A stretch of 64,000 nucleotides of DNA from an uncultured eubacterium 1-6 (GTDB taxonomy: Bacteria; Bacillota; Clostridia; Lachnospirales; Lachnospiraceae). The notes beneath the pieces were generated by a model. That model had not been told where the DNA came from and ran no database searches. It saw only the letters and a program-made list of their open reading frames with translations. The position numbers and the translations under genes were made by a program. The stretch lies in the NCBI GenBank assembly GCA_903789595.1, contig CAIFEZ010000005.1, forward strand, positions 1 through 64,000, read 5' to 3'. Below, piece by piece: positions 41,969-50,861 of this stretch. Every line of letters begins with the position of its first letter. Position 1 is the first letter of the stretch.

Positions 41969-42700
41969 ATGCGAATCAACTACAACGTAACAGGAGCACA
42001 GAGAAAAGAACTGGTCAAGGTCATCTCCGACACCACCGGAGCCAAGGCCACCTACATGAAGATGCCAACCTGCAACTACGAGATCGACTGCTTCACCGTC
42101 ACCAAGGATGGCGCACTCGAGTTCGACGACATGGCGGATTCCGAAGAAGTCGAGAAGGTCCTCGATGCCATCGCCGCCGCAGGATTCGAGCCAGAGCCGC
42201 AGGAGCCTGCGGAACCGGAGCCGGAGGAAGACGCCGAGGAAGCGCCGGAAACCGATGAAACAGGCCTCACGGTCGAACTTCCGCTCGACAAGGTCGCGGT
42301 CGGAACGCTGACCAACATCCTCGAGGCCAAGGGAACGCTCATCAAGAAGGCGCTCGGCATCGACGACCTGCGGTTCGAGATCCGGGACGACAAGATCGCC
42401 TTCCCTTGGTTCAAGGAACTGCCCACGCCGGATGAAACCAGAGCCTACACGATGTTTATCGCTCAGCTCTGCAAGCTCTCCAAGAATCTGAAACGCGCGA
42501 GCTCGACTGAGACACCGGTCACAAACGAGAAGTACGCATTCCGTTGCTTCCTGCTCCGGCTCGGATTCATCGGCAGCGAGTACAAGCAGGAACGGAAAAT
42601 CCTGCTCCAGAACCTCGAGGGCAACTCAAGCTGGAAGAACGGCGTTCCTAAGAAGGAAACAACCGAGGAAGCCGCTGAGAACAAGGAGGTGCAGGCATGA
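41969..42700 (+). CDS. conserved phage/element protein, 243 residues
   Basis: ATG 41969 with AAGGAGG. The N-terminal 60 residues (NYNVTGAQRKELVKVISDTTG...YMKMPTCNYEIDCFTVTKDG) and C-terminal 110 residues (IKKALGIDDLRFEIRDDKIAFPWF...CFLLRLGFIGSEYK) look folded. They are joined by an acidic proline/glutamate-rich linker. Similar proteins in clostridial elements are loosely named virulence-related; no function can be assigned. Overlaps the next gene by four bases. Confidence 0.7.
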   Translation: MRINYNVTGAQRKELVKVISDTTGAKATYMKMPTCNYEIDCFTVTKDGALEFDDMADSEEVEKVLDAIAAAGFEPEPQEPAEPEPEEDAEEAPETDETGLTVELPLDKVAVGTLTNILEAKGTLIKKALGIDDLRFEIRDDKIAFPWFKELPTPDETRAYTMFIAQLCKLSKNLKRASSTETPVTNEKYAFRCFLLRLGFIGSEYKQERKILLQNLEGNSSWKNGVPKKETTEEAAENKEVQA

Positions 42701-42921
42701 GGATGATCAGACCGGAGCAGCTTGAACAGCTGAAGAAAACCTACCCAGATGGCACGCGCGTGGAGCTCGTCCGCATGGATGACATTCAGGCTCCACCTGC
42801 CGGAACCCGCGGCACCGTCTACGGCATCGACGACACTGGCAGCCTGCTGGTCCACTGGGACAACGGCAGCGGCCTCAACGTGATCTACGGCGAGGACATC
42901 GTGCGGAAGGTGGTGGAATGA
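42697..42921 (+). CDS. DUF4314 protein
   Basis: 74 residues. The pattern YPDGTRVELVRMDD...PPAGTRGTVYGIDDTGSLLVHWDNGSGLNVIYGEDIVR is DUF4314, an SH3-like small beta protein. Found in phages and conjugative elements beside terminase genes; role unknown. Confidence 0.85.
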   Translation: MRMIRPEQLEQLKKTYPDGTRVELVRMDDIQAPPAGTRGTVYGIDDTGSLLVHWDNGSGLNVIYGEDIVRKVVE

Positions 42922-42922
42922 C

Positions 42923-43108
42923 ATGGACGAGAAAGTACGCGAACAGATTATGGCCATCCGAGATACGGGCAAGGTCAATATGCTATCGATTCTCGAGGTT
43001 CAGCGGCTGGCGTTCGATTCCGGATACTACGAATTAGTCCTCTACATTGAGGATCACCGCCGCGAATATGTGCATTTCATTATGACCGGCGAAACGCAGG
43101 AATCCTGA
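42923..43108 (+). CDS. DUF5049 protein
   Basis: 61 residues, ATG 42923. VREQIMAIRDTGKVNMLSILEVQRLAFDSGYYELVLYIEDHRREYVHFI matches the short helical DUF5049 family. It follows DUF4314 directly, the usual order. Function unknown. Confidence 0.82.
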   Translation: MDEKVREQIMAIRDTGKVNMLSILEVQRLAFDSGYYELVLYIEDHRREYVHFIMTGETQES

Positions 43109-43151
43109 TTTTCAGACACAGAAATTTATCAATTTATCTGGCCGAATTGAC

Positions 43152-43200
43152 TTGCTATATACCCTCGAAAGAGTGATGTATATACATGCCGAAAGGCACA
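43152..43200 (+). repeat. AGAGTGATGTATATACATGCC element, copy C
   Basis: TTGCTATATACCCTCGAAAG, then AGTGATGTATATACATGCCG, then AAAGGCACA, in the 123-base gap before 43232. Same layout as copy B, with GGAGG of the next gene about 20 bases downstream. TTGACT at 43147 gives a possible -35, but the spacing to TATATA is long. Confidence 0.55.
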
Positions 43201-43231
43201 GAAAACAAGCGAAAATCAGGAGGAACGCACG

Positions 43232-43711
43232 ATGGAAAAGAACACCTACTTCGAACACATGAGAAACACGGCGATCGCCTACAACGAGGCGCAGGCCATC
43301 CGCGAAAAGGAACGCGACGCCATGATCGCCGCTGATAACTGGGACGGCGTCAAGGCCTTTGACAGGCGCGAAAAGGAGGAATTCCCGTACCCATTCACCG
43401 CCGGTCAGAACAAGGCGCTGGTCCTCTACGACCGGAGTCTCAGGAACGGCGCGGATGCCTTCGAGGCCGACGACCTGCCTTGGGACTACGAGCTGGCCGA
43501 CTTCGTTGAAACGCTCCGGAACGCCGGAATCAAGGCAATTGTGGTGACCGACCAGAGCACCGGCCTGATGGACGGAATCTACGGACTGACAAACCTCGGC
43601 TGCCGGATGAACGGACTCAAGACCGTCACCAGAGCCGACGACCACCGCTTCGGCAGCAAGGAGCCGGAACGCAGGAACGGCATCGAATTCATCATCAGCG
43701 AGGAGGCCTGA
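43232..43711 (+). CDS. hypothetical phage protein
   Basis: 159 residues, ATG 43232 with AGGAGG. An N-terminal charged helix is followed by an alpha/beta part (LVLYDRSLRNGADAFEADDLPWDYELADFVETLRNAGIKAIVVTDQSTGLMDGIYGL). No catalytic motif seen. Belongs to the small-gene block between methyltransferase and large terminase. Confidence 0.7.
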   Translation: MEKNTYFEHMRNTAIAYNEAQAIREKERDAMIAADNWDGVKAFDRREKEEFPYPFTAGQNKALVLYDRSLRNGADAFEADDLPWDYELADFVETLRNAGIKAIVVTDQSTGLMDGIYGLTNLGCRMNGLKTVTRADDHRFGSKEPERRNGIEFIISEEA

Positions 43712-43713
43712 CC

Positions 43714-43941
43714 ATGTGGACAAACGGCAGCTTATTGATTGACGGCACAGTCGTTAAATACTGGGTAAAGCACTATGACGAGCCTTCCGAGGATTACGGA
43801 ATCGACGGCGGACGCATTTCCAAGATGGAGCTGCGTGTGGGCGGCAAGGTCACACTGAACTACGACCGCGGCTGGGACATCGAGCCCGAAGACGAAGCAA
43901 GCCAGCTCGCCTACGCGGTGCTCATGAAGCAGTACAACTAA
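43714..43941 (+). CDS. hypothetical phage protein
   Basis: 75 residues, two bases after the previous stop. Short beta-rich protein (GSLLIDGTVVKYWVKHYDEPSEDYGIDGGRISKMELRVGG). No known function; conserved position before the terminase. Confidence 0.7.
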   Translation: MWTNGSLLIDGTVVKYWVKHYDEPSEDYGIDGGRISKMELRVGGKVTLNYDRGWDIEPEDEASQLAYAVLMKQYN

Positions 43942-44017
43942 GCAACACCAGAATTTGAATATTCCGAAAGCAGAGCCTGAGAACGGCTCTCGCTCTCGTA
44001 CTGATAGAAATTACGCA

Positions 44018-44040
44018 GATCGCTTCGGCGGTCTTTTATT
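44018..44040 (+). terminator. UUCG hairpin with T-run before large terminase
   Basis: GATCGC-TTCG-GCGGTC forms a six-pair stem with a UUCG tetraloop, followed by TTTTATT. It lies in the gap before the terminase. Confidence 0.65.
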
Positions 44041-44065
44041 TTGCCATGAAGGGAGTGATTTTCCA

Positions 44066-45673
44066 TTGGCAGTACGGAAATTGAAGAAATACAAGGTCAC
44101 GCGGTTCATGGAGAAGACCTCCCATTACGACGAGAACCTCGCCGACTATGCCTGCCTGTTCATCGAGCAGCTCTGCCATACCAAAGGCACGTGGGCCGGA
44201 AAGCCGTTCGAGCTGATCGACTGGCAGGAGCAGATCGTCCGTGACCTGTTCGGCGTAATCAAGGAGAACGGCTACCGACAGTTCAACACCGCGTATGTGG
44301 AGATTCCCAAGAAGCAAGGCAAATCGGAACTCGCAGCGGCCATTGCGCTGCTGCTCACCTGCGGCGACGGCGAGGAACGCGCCGAGGTCTACGGCTGCGC
44401 GGCTGACCGGAATCAGGCCAAGATCGTCTTTGACGTCGCAGTCGACATGGTGCGGTTCTGTCCGGCACTCAGCAAGCGCGTGAAGATTCTCGAATCGCAG
44501 AAGCGGCTCGAATACCTGCCGACGCACAGCTTCTACCAGGTGCTCTCCGCCGATGTGGCAAACAAGCACGGCTTCAATACCCACGGCGTGATCTTCGACG
44601 AGCTGCACACGCAGCCGAACCGGAAGCTCTTTGACGTCATGACCAAGGGCTCCGGCGACGCGAGAATGCAGCCGCTGTTCTTCCTGATCACGACCGCCGG
44701 GAACGACACGCAGTCAATTTGCTACGAGCAGCACCAGAAGGCGCTCGACATCATGAGCGGACGCAAGCATGATCCGACCTTCTACCCGGTGATCTTCGGC
44801 GCGGACGAATCCGAGGACTGGACGGACCCGAAGGTCTGGAAGAAGGCCAACCCAAGCCTCGGCATCACGGTCGGCATCGACAAGGTGAAAGCCGCCTGCG
44901 AGTCGGCAAAGCAAAATCCCGGCGAGGAGAACGCCTTTCGGCAGCTTCGATTGAATCAATGGGTGAAGCAGTCGGTGCGCTGGATGCCGATGGACAAATG
45001 GGACGCCTGCGCCTTCCCGGTAAACGAGGACGACCTTGAAGGCCGCGTCTGCTACGGCGGTTTGGACTTGTCGTCAACGACGGATATTACGGCGTTCGTT
45101 TTGGTATTTCCACCGCTGGACGAGGACGACAAGTACGTGGTTCTCCCGTACTTTTGGGTGCCGGAGGATACGCTCGACCTGCGCGTCCGGCGCGACCACG
45201 TCCCCTACGATCTCTGGCAGAAGCAGGGATTTCTTGAAACCACCGAGGGCAACGTTATCCATTACGGATACATCGAGAAGTTCATCGAGAACCTCGGCGA
45301 ACGGTTTAACATCCGGGAGATCGCCTTCGACCGCTGGGGAGCCGTGCAGATGGTGCAGAACCTTGAGGGCATGGGCTTCACGGTCGTTCCGTTCGGACAG
45401 GGCTTCAAAGACATGTCGCCGCCAACCAAGGAGCTGATGAAGCTCGTGCTGGAGAAGAAAATCGCGCACGGCGGGCATCCGGTTCTCCGCTGGATGATGG
45501 ACAACATCTTCATCCGCACCGATCCGGCAGGCAACATCAAGGCCGACAAGGAGAAATCGACCGAGAAGATCGACGGCGCAATCGCAACCATCATGGCGCT
45601 CGACCGGGCGATACGAATGGGCAACGACAATGCCGCTTCTGTCTACGATTCGAGAGGCATCTTGTTTATTTAG
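44066..45673 (+). CDS. terL: terminase large subunit
   Basis: 535 residues from TTG 44066, chosen for GGGAGTGA upstream and the family-typical start AVRKLKKYKVTRF; the frame is open further upstream but without a ribosome site. Walker A EIPKKQGKSELAAA (K about 86) and Walker B GVIFDELHTQ (about 172) drive packaging. The nuclease half shows GGLDLSSTTDITAF and AFDRWGAVQM. It packages DNA into the HK97-type prohead. It is followed by 256 non-coding bases and a probable cargo gene before the portal. Confidence 0.93.
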   Translation: MAVRKLKKYKVTRFMEKTSHYDENLADYACLFIEQLCHTKGTWAGKPFELIDWQEQIVRDLFGVIKENGYRQFNTAYVEIPKKQGKSELAAAIALLLTCGDGEERAEVYGCAADRNQAKIVFDVAVDMVRFCPALSKRVKILESQKRLEYLPTHSFYQVLSADVANKHGFNTHGVIFDELHTQPNRKLFDVMTKGSGDARMQPLFFLITTAGNDTQSICYEQHQKALDIMSGRKHDPTFYPVIFGADESEDWTDPKVWKKANPSLGITVGIDKVKAACESAKQNPGEENAFRQLRLNQWVKQSVRWMPMDKWDACAFPVNEDDLEGRVCYGGLDLSSTTDITAFVLVFPPLDEDDKYVVLPYFWVPEDTLDLRVRRDHVPYDLWQKQGFLETTEGNVIHYGYIEKFIENLGERFNIREIAFDRWGAVQMVQNLEGMGFTVVPFGQGFKDMSPPTKELMKLVLEKKIAHGGHPVLRWMMDNIFIRTDPAGNIKADKEKSTEKIDGAIATIMALDRAIRMGNDNAASVYDSRGILFI

Positions 45674-45929
45674 TGAGAATGCTGTCCTGGTTTGATGTGC
45701 CTGTTGTGATGACAATCGTTCTGTTCCTATATTGCACGAAATCCGACAGTGTTTGTGGCATTTCACTTGCGTAAGGCAATGTATCATGGTTTGAGCGCTT
45801 GAAAGACAGGTGCTCTGGGATCTCGGTTTCTTTACTACTGATTCGGGGTGGCCGCATCGGTCAGCCGTCTGGCATGGCGGAGCGCGGCTGTCCGGTTGAA
45901 AACGAACCGACTAAATATGGAAGGTCATC

Positions 45930-46580
45930 ATGAATGCTTTGAAAAGGCTTACAACAATCGCCGTTATGGGACTTATGGCACTGTCTCTTTTTGGATGCGG
46001 AGGAAACAAGGCTACGCCGACGGCAGCGACGACGACAACAACGACGGAAAACATTTCTCCGGAACAGGACTCGTCCACACTGGAAGTGAAGCCTGACGTC
46101 AGCGTCCCCCTCGACGAGGCGCACTTCCCCGACAAGAACTTCCGTAGAGCGGTGCAATCTTTGTTCGACACAGACGACGACAACGAGCTCAGTGCAGAAG
46201 AGATCGCGAATTCCACGATCCTGGACGCCTATGGTGACCGCATTGCGGACGCGACGGGCATCCAGTACCTCACCAGCCTCACCGCGCTGGACCTGAGCAG
46301 CAACATACTGACCTCGGTGGACGTGTCTGGCCTCACCAACCTCACCGAGCTGGTCCTTGAACACAACAATCTGACTTCGGTGAACCTGTCCGGCCTCACC
46401 AACCTCACCGCACTGCACCTGAACGACAACGATCTGACTTCGGTGGATCTGTCGGGTCTCACCAACCTCACCAAGCTGGACCTGAGGGCTAACAGTCTGA
46501 CCTCGGTGGATGTATCAGACTGCGGAGACACTGTACAAGTGCTTGTAGATGACGGGGTGAAGGTCATCGGGAACAATTAG
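45930..46580 (+). CDS. LRR lipoprotein with EF-hand loop (phage cargo)
   Basis: 216 residues, ATG 45930 with GGAAGG. A lipoprotein signal ends LSLFGC (C23), then a threonine-rich spacer. Then FPDKNFRRAVQSLF and a canonical calcium loop D80-x-D82-x-D84-N-E-L-S-A-E-E91. Four 21-residue leucine-rich repeats cover about 114-197, and a short cap follows. This is an exported, cell-surface binding protein and not a virion part. It interrupts the terminase-portal order and has its own terminator, the mark of a lysogenic conversion gene. A partner or ligand is unknown. Confidence 0.85.
   Translation: MNALKRLTTIAVMGLMALSLFGCGGNKATPTAATTTTTTENISPEQDSSTLEVKPDVSVPLDEAHFPDKNFRRAVQSLFDTDDDNELSAEEIANSTILDAYGDRIADATGIQYLTSLTALDLSSNILTSVDVSGLTNLTELVLEHNNLTSVNLSGLTNLTALHLNDNDLTSVDLSGLTNLTKLDLRANSLTSVDVSDCGDTVQVLVDDGVKVIGNN
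46269..46520 (+). repeat. four 63-base leucine-rich repeats
   Basis: Four tandem units of 21 codons, pattern LTNLTxLxLxxNxLTSVDLSG. The bases CTCACCAACCTCACC recur in each of the last three units, so the array can grow or shrink by recombination. Confidence 0.85.
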
Positions 46581-46683
46581 GAATTTCACATGCACTGATT
46601 GATAAGGGATGTGTTGGCGCAGGGATTGTATGCCGTTCCGCGATGCCTGGAATGACAGGGTCAGGATCGCAGGGATGCATAAA

Positions 46684-46729
46684 AAGACCGCCTCGCATGG
46701 GGAGTTGTTTCTCCGCGCGAGGCGGTCTT
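46684..46729. terminator. bidirectional terminator after the lipoprotein gene
   Basis: AAGACCGCCTCGC pairs perfectly with GCGAGGCGGTCTT (13 pairs), with A-run before and T-rich sequence after. It isolates the cargo gene from the head operon. Confidence 0.85.
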
Positions 46730-46808
46730 GTGTTTGCCAGAAAAGCGGCGCGCGTGCCACCCTGGTTCCTATACGTGACGATAGACGAATGATCTTTATA
46801 GCAATCAT

Positions 46809-46834
46809 GGGCTTCCTGCTGTTGCGGGAGGCCC
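46809..46834 (+). other. stable hairpin before portal gene
   Basis: GGGCTTCCTGC pairs with GCGGGAGGCCC (11 pairs with wobbles) around TGTT. No T-run follows, so processing or translation control is as likely as termination. Confidence 0.55.
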
Positions 46835-46856
46835 TTAATCAAATGGAGGGAATGTT

Positions 46857-48209
46857 ATGAGCATATTCAACAGATGGTTTCGAGGGCGCGACGCTCCCAA
46901 GGACAGCACGGCGGGCAGTTCGTACCGCTTCTTCTTCGGAGGAACCACCTCCGGCAAAGCTGTGACCGAGCGCTCCGCTATGCAGATGACGGCGGTCTAC
47001 TCGTGCGTCCGGATTCTCTCGGAAGCGATAGCCGGACTGCCGCTTCACCTCTATCGTTACGCGGAGAACGGCAGCAAGGAAAAAGCCATCGACCACCCGC
47101 TCTACGAGTTGCTGCACGACGAGCCGAATCCCGAGATGACGAGCTTCGTTTTCCGGGAGACGCTCATGACGCACCTGCTCCTGTGGGGCAACGCCTACGC
47201 GCAGATCATCCGCAACGGCAAGGGCGACGTCGTGGCGCTCTATCCGCTGATGCCGAACCGCATGACGGTCGACCGTGACGAAAACGGGCAGCTCTACTAC
47301 AAATACCAGACCTCGACCGACGAGGCGCACACGATGAAAGGTTCCGTTGTGAGGCTTTCGCCTCTCGACGTGCTTCACATTCCCGGTCTGGGTTTCGACG
47401 GGCTCGTGGGTTATTCGCCTATCGCGATGGCCAAGAACAGCATCGGCATGGCGATCGCCTGCGAGGAGTACGGCGCGAAGTTCTTCGCAAACGGCGCAAC
47501 GCCCGGAGGCATACTCGAGCATCCCGGCGTGGTGAAAGATCCGGAACGCGTCCGCGAAAGCTGGAACTCGGCCTTCGGAGGATCCGCCAACTCCAACAAG
47601 GTGGCGGTTCTCGAGGAAGGCATGAAATACACGCCGATCTCCATTTCACCGGAGCAGGCGCAGTTCCTTGAGACACGCAAGTTCCAGATCGACGAAATAG
47701 CCCGCATCTTCCGGATACCGCCGCACATGATCGGCGATCTGGAGAAAAGCTCGTTCAGCAATATCGAACAGCAGTCATTGGAATTCGTAAAGTACACGCT
47801 CGACCCGTGGGTGAGCCGCTGGGAACAGTCCATGCGCAGAGCACTGCTCCGTCCAGAGGAGAAGAAGGAATACTTCTTCAAGTTCAACGTCGACGGGCTG
47901 CTTCGCGGCGACTACGAAAGCCGCATGAACGGCTACGCCACAGCCCGCCAGAACGGATGGATGTCGGCGAACGATATCCGCGAGCTTGAGAACCTCGACA
48001 GAATCCCGGAAGAAAAAGGCGGCGACCTTTACCTCATCAACGGCAACATGACAAAGCTCGAGGACGCGGGAATCTTCGCAGCCTCAGCATCAACACAGGG
48101 AACGGAGGAACAACCTGATGAAGAACAAGAATCGACCGAGAAATCGGAAGAATCACAGGAACAAACGGAGTCCGGTGACCGGCTCCGGGAAAGGAGGAAG
48201 TCCCTATGA
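46857..48209 (+). CDS. portal protein, HK97 family
   Basis: 450 residues, ATG 46857 behind GGAGGG. The family core is clear: VYSCVRILSEAIAGLPLHLYR, PNPEMTSFVFRETLMTHLLLWGNAYAQIIR, DGLVGYSPI and IARIFRIPPHMIGDLEKSSFSNIEQQ. The C-terminal tail is glutamate-rich. It forms the dodecameric DNA gate. It overlaps the protease gene by four bases. Confidence 0.95.
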   Translation: MSIFNRWFRGRDAPKDSTAGSSYRFFFGGTTSGKAVTERSAMQMTAVYSCVRILSEAIAGLPLHLYRYAENGSKEKAIDHPLYELLHDEPNPEMTSFVFRETLMTHLLLWGNAYAQIIRNGKGDVVALYPLMPNRMTVDRDENGQLYYKYQTSTDEAHTMKGSVVRLSPLDVLHIPGLGFDGLVGYSPIAMAKNSIGMAIACEEYGAKFFANGATPGGILEHPGVVKDPERVRESWNSAFGGSANSNKVAVLEEGMKYTPISISPEQAQFLETRKFQIDEIARIFRIPPHMIGDLEKSSFSNIEQQSLEFVKYTLDPWVSRWEQSMRRALLRPEEKKEYFFKFNVDGLLRGDYESRMNGYATARQNGWMSANDIRELENLDRIPEEKGGDLYLINGNMTKLEDAGIFAASASTQGTEEQPDEEQESTEKSEESQEQTESGDRLRERRKSL

Positions 48210-48946
48210 CAAGAAAATTCTGGCGATGGACCAGAAACGAAACGCCGGACAGCTTCGGTTCGGATCGAACGCTCTACCTCGACGGGGAAATATCCGATGA
48301 GACTTGGTACGGCGACGAAGTCACGCCGCAGGTCTTCAAGGACGAGCTGAATTCCGGCAAGGGAAACATCACGCTCTGGATCAACTCGCCCGGCGGAGAC
48401 GTTTTCGCGGCGGCGCAGATTTACAACATGCTGATGGACTACCCGTATGAAGTGACCGTCAAGATCGACGCGCTTGCGGCTTCAGCGGCAAGCGTCATCG
48501 CGATGGCGGGAACAAAGGTCTGCATGAGTCCCGTGGCCATGCTGATGGTGCATAATCCGGCAACCATCGCAATCGGCGATTCCGAGGAAATGCAGAAAGC
48601 CATCGACATGCTGTCGGAGGTCAAGGAGTCCATTATGAACGCCTACGAGATCAAGTCCGGGCTGTCCCGGAACAAGATCAGCAGGCTCATGGACGCCGAG
48701 ACCTGGATGAATGCGAAGGAGGCAAAGAAGCTCGGATTTGCGGACGAGATTTTGTTCGCGGACGGTCAGGATGAAACCGAGGAAGAAAATCCGGATGAGC
48801 CGGATGATTCCCTCATGCTTTTCTCCCGGAAAGCCGTCACCGACTCCCTGCTCTCGAAGCTGATACCGAAACGCAAACCTGAAATAAAGACACAGACCGT
48901 AAAGGTCGCAGATCTTGAGAAGCGGCTCTCGCTTCTCAGCCACTAA
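48206..48946 (+). CDS. prohead protease, ClpP-like
   Basis: 246 residues. ClpP fold with WINSPGGDVFAAAQIYN, catalytic serine in LAASAASVIAMAG (S96) and histidine in MLMVHNP (H116). It matures the capsid by removing the N-terminal scaffold part of the major capsid protein encoded next. The C-terminal 50 residues are a charged extension that probably binds capsid. Confidence 0.94.
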   Translation: MTRKFWRWTRNETPDSFGSDRTLYLDGEISDETWYGDEVTPQVFKDELNSGKGNITLWINSPGGDVFAAAQIYNMLMDYPYEVTVKIDALAASAASVIAMAGTKVCMSPVAMLMVHNPATIAIGDSEEMQKAIDMLSEVKESIMNAYEIKSGLSRNKISRLMDAETWMNAKEAKKLGFADEILFADGQDETEEENPDEPDDSLMLFSRKAVTDSLLSKLIPKRKPEIKTQTVKVADLEKRLSLLSH

Positions 48947-48964
48947 TGAATGGAGGAATTGAAA

Positions 48965-50170
48965 ATGACCAAGATTATGGAACTTATGGACCGCAGAGCC
49001 AAGGCGTGGGACGCCGCTAAGAACTTCCTCGACACCCACTCCGATAACGGCGGCAACGTGTCCGCGGAGGACGCCGCCACCTACGACAAGATGGAAAAGG
49101 AAGTCACCGACCTGACGCACGACATCGAGCGCCTGCAGCGGCAGGAGCAGATCGACAAGATGCTCTCTCAGCCGACTTCTTCTCCGCTCACCGGAAAGCC
49201 GGGCGCGAAGGATGAGCCCGACGACAAGCCGGGCATCGCGTCCAAAGCGTACAAGACCGCCTTCTGGGACAGCATCCGCAAGCGCAACTGGTACGACGTG
49301 CAGAACGTACTCGAAGTCGGCACCGACGCCAACGGCGGATACCTCGTGCCGGATGAGTATGAAAAGACTCTCGTGCAGGCGCTGACCGATGAGAACTTTT
49401 TCCGCTCTCTGGCACACGTGATTCAGACCGACAGCGGCACGCACACCATTCCGATTGTCGCGTCCCACGGCACCGCAAGCTGGATGGAGGAGAACGGACT
49501 GTACCCGGAATCCGACGACACGTTCGACCAGATCACGCTCTCCGCGTACAAGCTGGGAACCGCGATCAAGGTTTCCGAGGAGCTGATGAACGACAGTGTA
49601 TTCGATCTGGAATCCTACATCTCCACCGAGTTTGCGAGACGCATCGGCGCTGCCGAGGAGGAGGCGTTCCTCGTGGGCGACGGCCAGAAGAAGCCGGAGG
49701 GCGTCTTCACCAAGGTCAAGGCGACCGAGGGTGCGACCACGGAGATTGCCAACACGAATATCACCTTCGACGAGATCATGGACGTGTTCCACTCCCTGAG
49801 AAGCGTCTACCGCAACCGCGCGGTCTGGATTCTCAACGACTCCACCGTCAAGGCGCTGCGCAAGATCAAGGACGGAAACGGCAACTATATCTGGCAGCCG
49901 TCTGTTGTAGCCGGTCAGCCGGACACCATCCTCAACCGTCCGTACCGCACCTCGATCTACGCGCCGGAACTGGCGGCAGGCAACGTGCCTATCCTGTTCG
50001 GAGACTTCAGCTACTACTGGATCGCCGACAGACAGGGACGCTCCTTCAAGCGTCTGTCCGAACTGTATGCGGCGAACGGTCAGATCGGATTCCTCGCGAG
50101 TGAGCGCGTGGACGGCAAGCTGATCCTGCCGGAAGCCGTCAGAGGTCTTTCCGTCAAGGCGGCGGGCTGA
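48965..50170 (+). CDS. major capsid protein, HK97 family
   Basis: 401 residues from ATG 48965 with TGGAGG upstream; the ATG at 48950 overlaps that site. The N-terminal 65 residues are a coiled-coil scaffold domain, followed by a linker rich in P, G and D where cleavage is expected. The mature HK97 fold begins around VLEVGTDANGGYLVPDEYEKTLVQAL and includes SYISTEFARRIGAAEEEAFLVGDG. Confidence 0.95.
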   Translation: MTKIMELMDRRAKAWDAAKNFLDTHSDNGGNVSAEDAATYDKMEKEVTDLTHDIERLQRQEQIDKMLSQPTSSPLTGKPGAKDEPDDKPGIASKAYKTAFWDSIRKRNWYDVQNVLEVGTDANGGYLVPDEYEKTLVQALTDENFFRSLAHVIQTDSGTHTIPIVASHGTASWMEENGLYPESDDTFDQITLSAYKLGTAIKVSEELMNDSVFDLESYISTEFARRIGAAEEEAFLVGDGQKKPEGVFTKVKATEGATTEIANTNITFDEIMDVFHSLRSVYRNRAVWILNDSTVKALRKIKDGNGNYIWQPSVVAGQPDTILNRPYRTSIYAPELAAGNVPILFGDFSYYWIADRQGRSFKRLSELYAANGQIGFLASERVDGKLILPEAVRGLSVKAAG

Positions 50171-50190
50171 TTGATTCTGCTTTGTTGTGG

Positions 50191-50215
50191 GCGGGCATCC
50201 TTTACGGGTGACCGC
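50191..50215 (+). other. hairpin before connector gene
   Basis: GCGGGCATCC pairs with GGGTGACCGC with one mismatch around TTTAC, then TTCACTTTTATT. Possible weak terminator or processing site after the capsid gene. Confidence 0.5.
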
Positions 50216-50238
50216 TTCACTTTTATTGGAGGTGTCTC

Positions 50239-50526
50239 ATGGAAGTAACGCTTGAGGAAGCAAAAACCTATCTGCGAGTCAGTTCTTCCGATGAGGACGA
50301 GCTGATTTCCAACCTGATAACCACAGCAACGGCAACCGTGCAGGACATCGCCCGCTTCTCCGACGAGGAATGGGAATCAGGCGAGGAGAAAATCCTCATA
50401 AGAATGCGCATCGCCATCCTCTACACGGTCGCTTATCTCTACGAGCACCGCGAGGACGCGGATCACAATCAGCTGAACCTGACGCTCCGGGCGCTGCTGT
50501 TCGGCGTGCGCAAGGAGGGATTCTGA
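50239..50526 (+). CDS. head-tail connector, gp6-like
   Basis: 95 residues, ATG 50239 with GGAGGTG. EEAKTYLRVSSSDEDELISNLITTATATVQD is the standard opening of gp6-like connectors. It forms the first ring below the portal. The complete version of the fragment at 1-242. Its stop overlaps the next ATG by one base. Confidence 0.92.
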   Translation: MEVTLEEAKTYLRVSSSDEDELISNLITTATATVQDIARFSDEEWESGEEKILIRMRIAILYTVAYLYEHREDADHNQLNLTLRALLFGVRKEGF

Positions 50527-50861
50527 TGAAAATTGCGAACATGCGCGTACCGGTCACGTTCCAGAAAAACGAAGTGACCTCAGACAAGTACGGAAACCAC
50601 ACCGCTTCATGGACGGATTACTTCAAGTGCTGGGCGACCGTCGGGACGGATTCCTACGGTTCTGAAACCTCCGGCGAGGTAATCAACCCGGAGGAATCAC
50701 TGAACTTCACCTGCCGATACTGTTCGGAGCTTGCCACTGTGGAATCCACGAAGTATCGGATTCTCGCCGAGGGCAAGGTTTACAACATCACCTATGTGAA
50801 CCCGATGGGCTACAAGAAGAACACGCTGAAATTCAACTGCGCTTTGGAGAAATCGAAATGA
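50526..50861 (+). CDS. head-tail adaptor / head closure protein
   Basis: 111 residues, ATG 50526. RVPVTFQKNEVTSDKYGNHTASWTDYFKCWATVG fits the head-tail joining (SPP1 gp16-like) family. Overlaps the gp10-like gene by four bases. Confidence 0.88.
   Translation: MKIANMRVPVTFQKNEVTSDKYGNHTASWTDYFKCWATVGTDSYGSETSGEVINPEESLNFTCRYCSELATVESTKYRILAEGKVYNITYVNPMGYKKNTLKFNCALEKSK

Noticed and set aside
45666..45857. 63-codon minus-strand frame between terminase and lipoprotein genes
   Set aside because: No ribosome binding site before its ATG and no domain; the gap is more likely a leader region.
48482..49792. 436-codon minus-strand frame across protease and capsid genes
   Set aside because: Shadow of G+C-rich coding sequence; lies opposite two well-identified genes.
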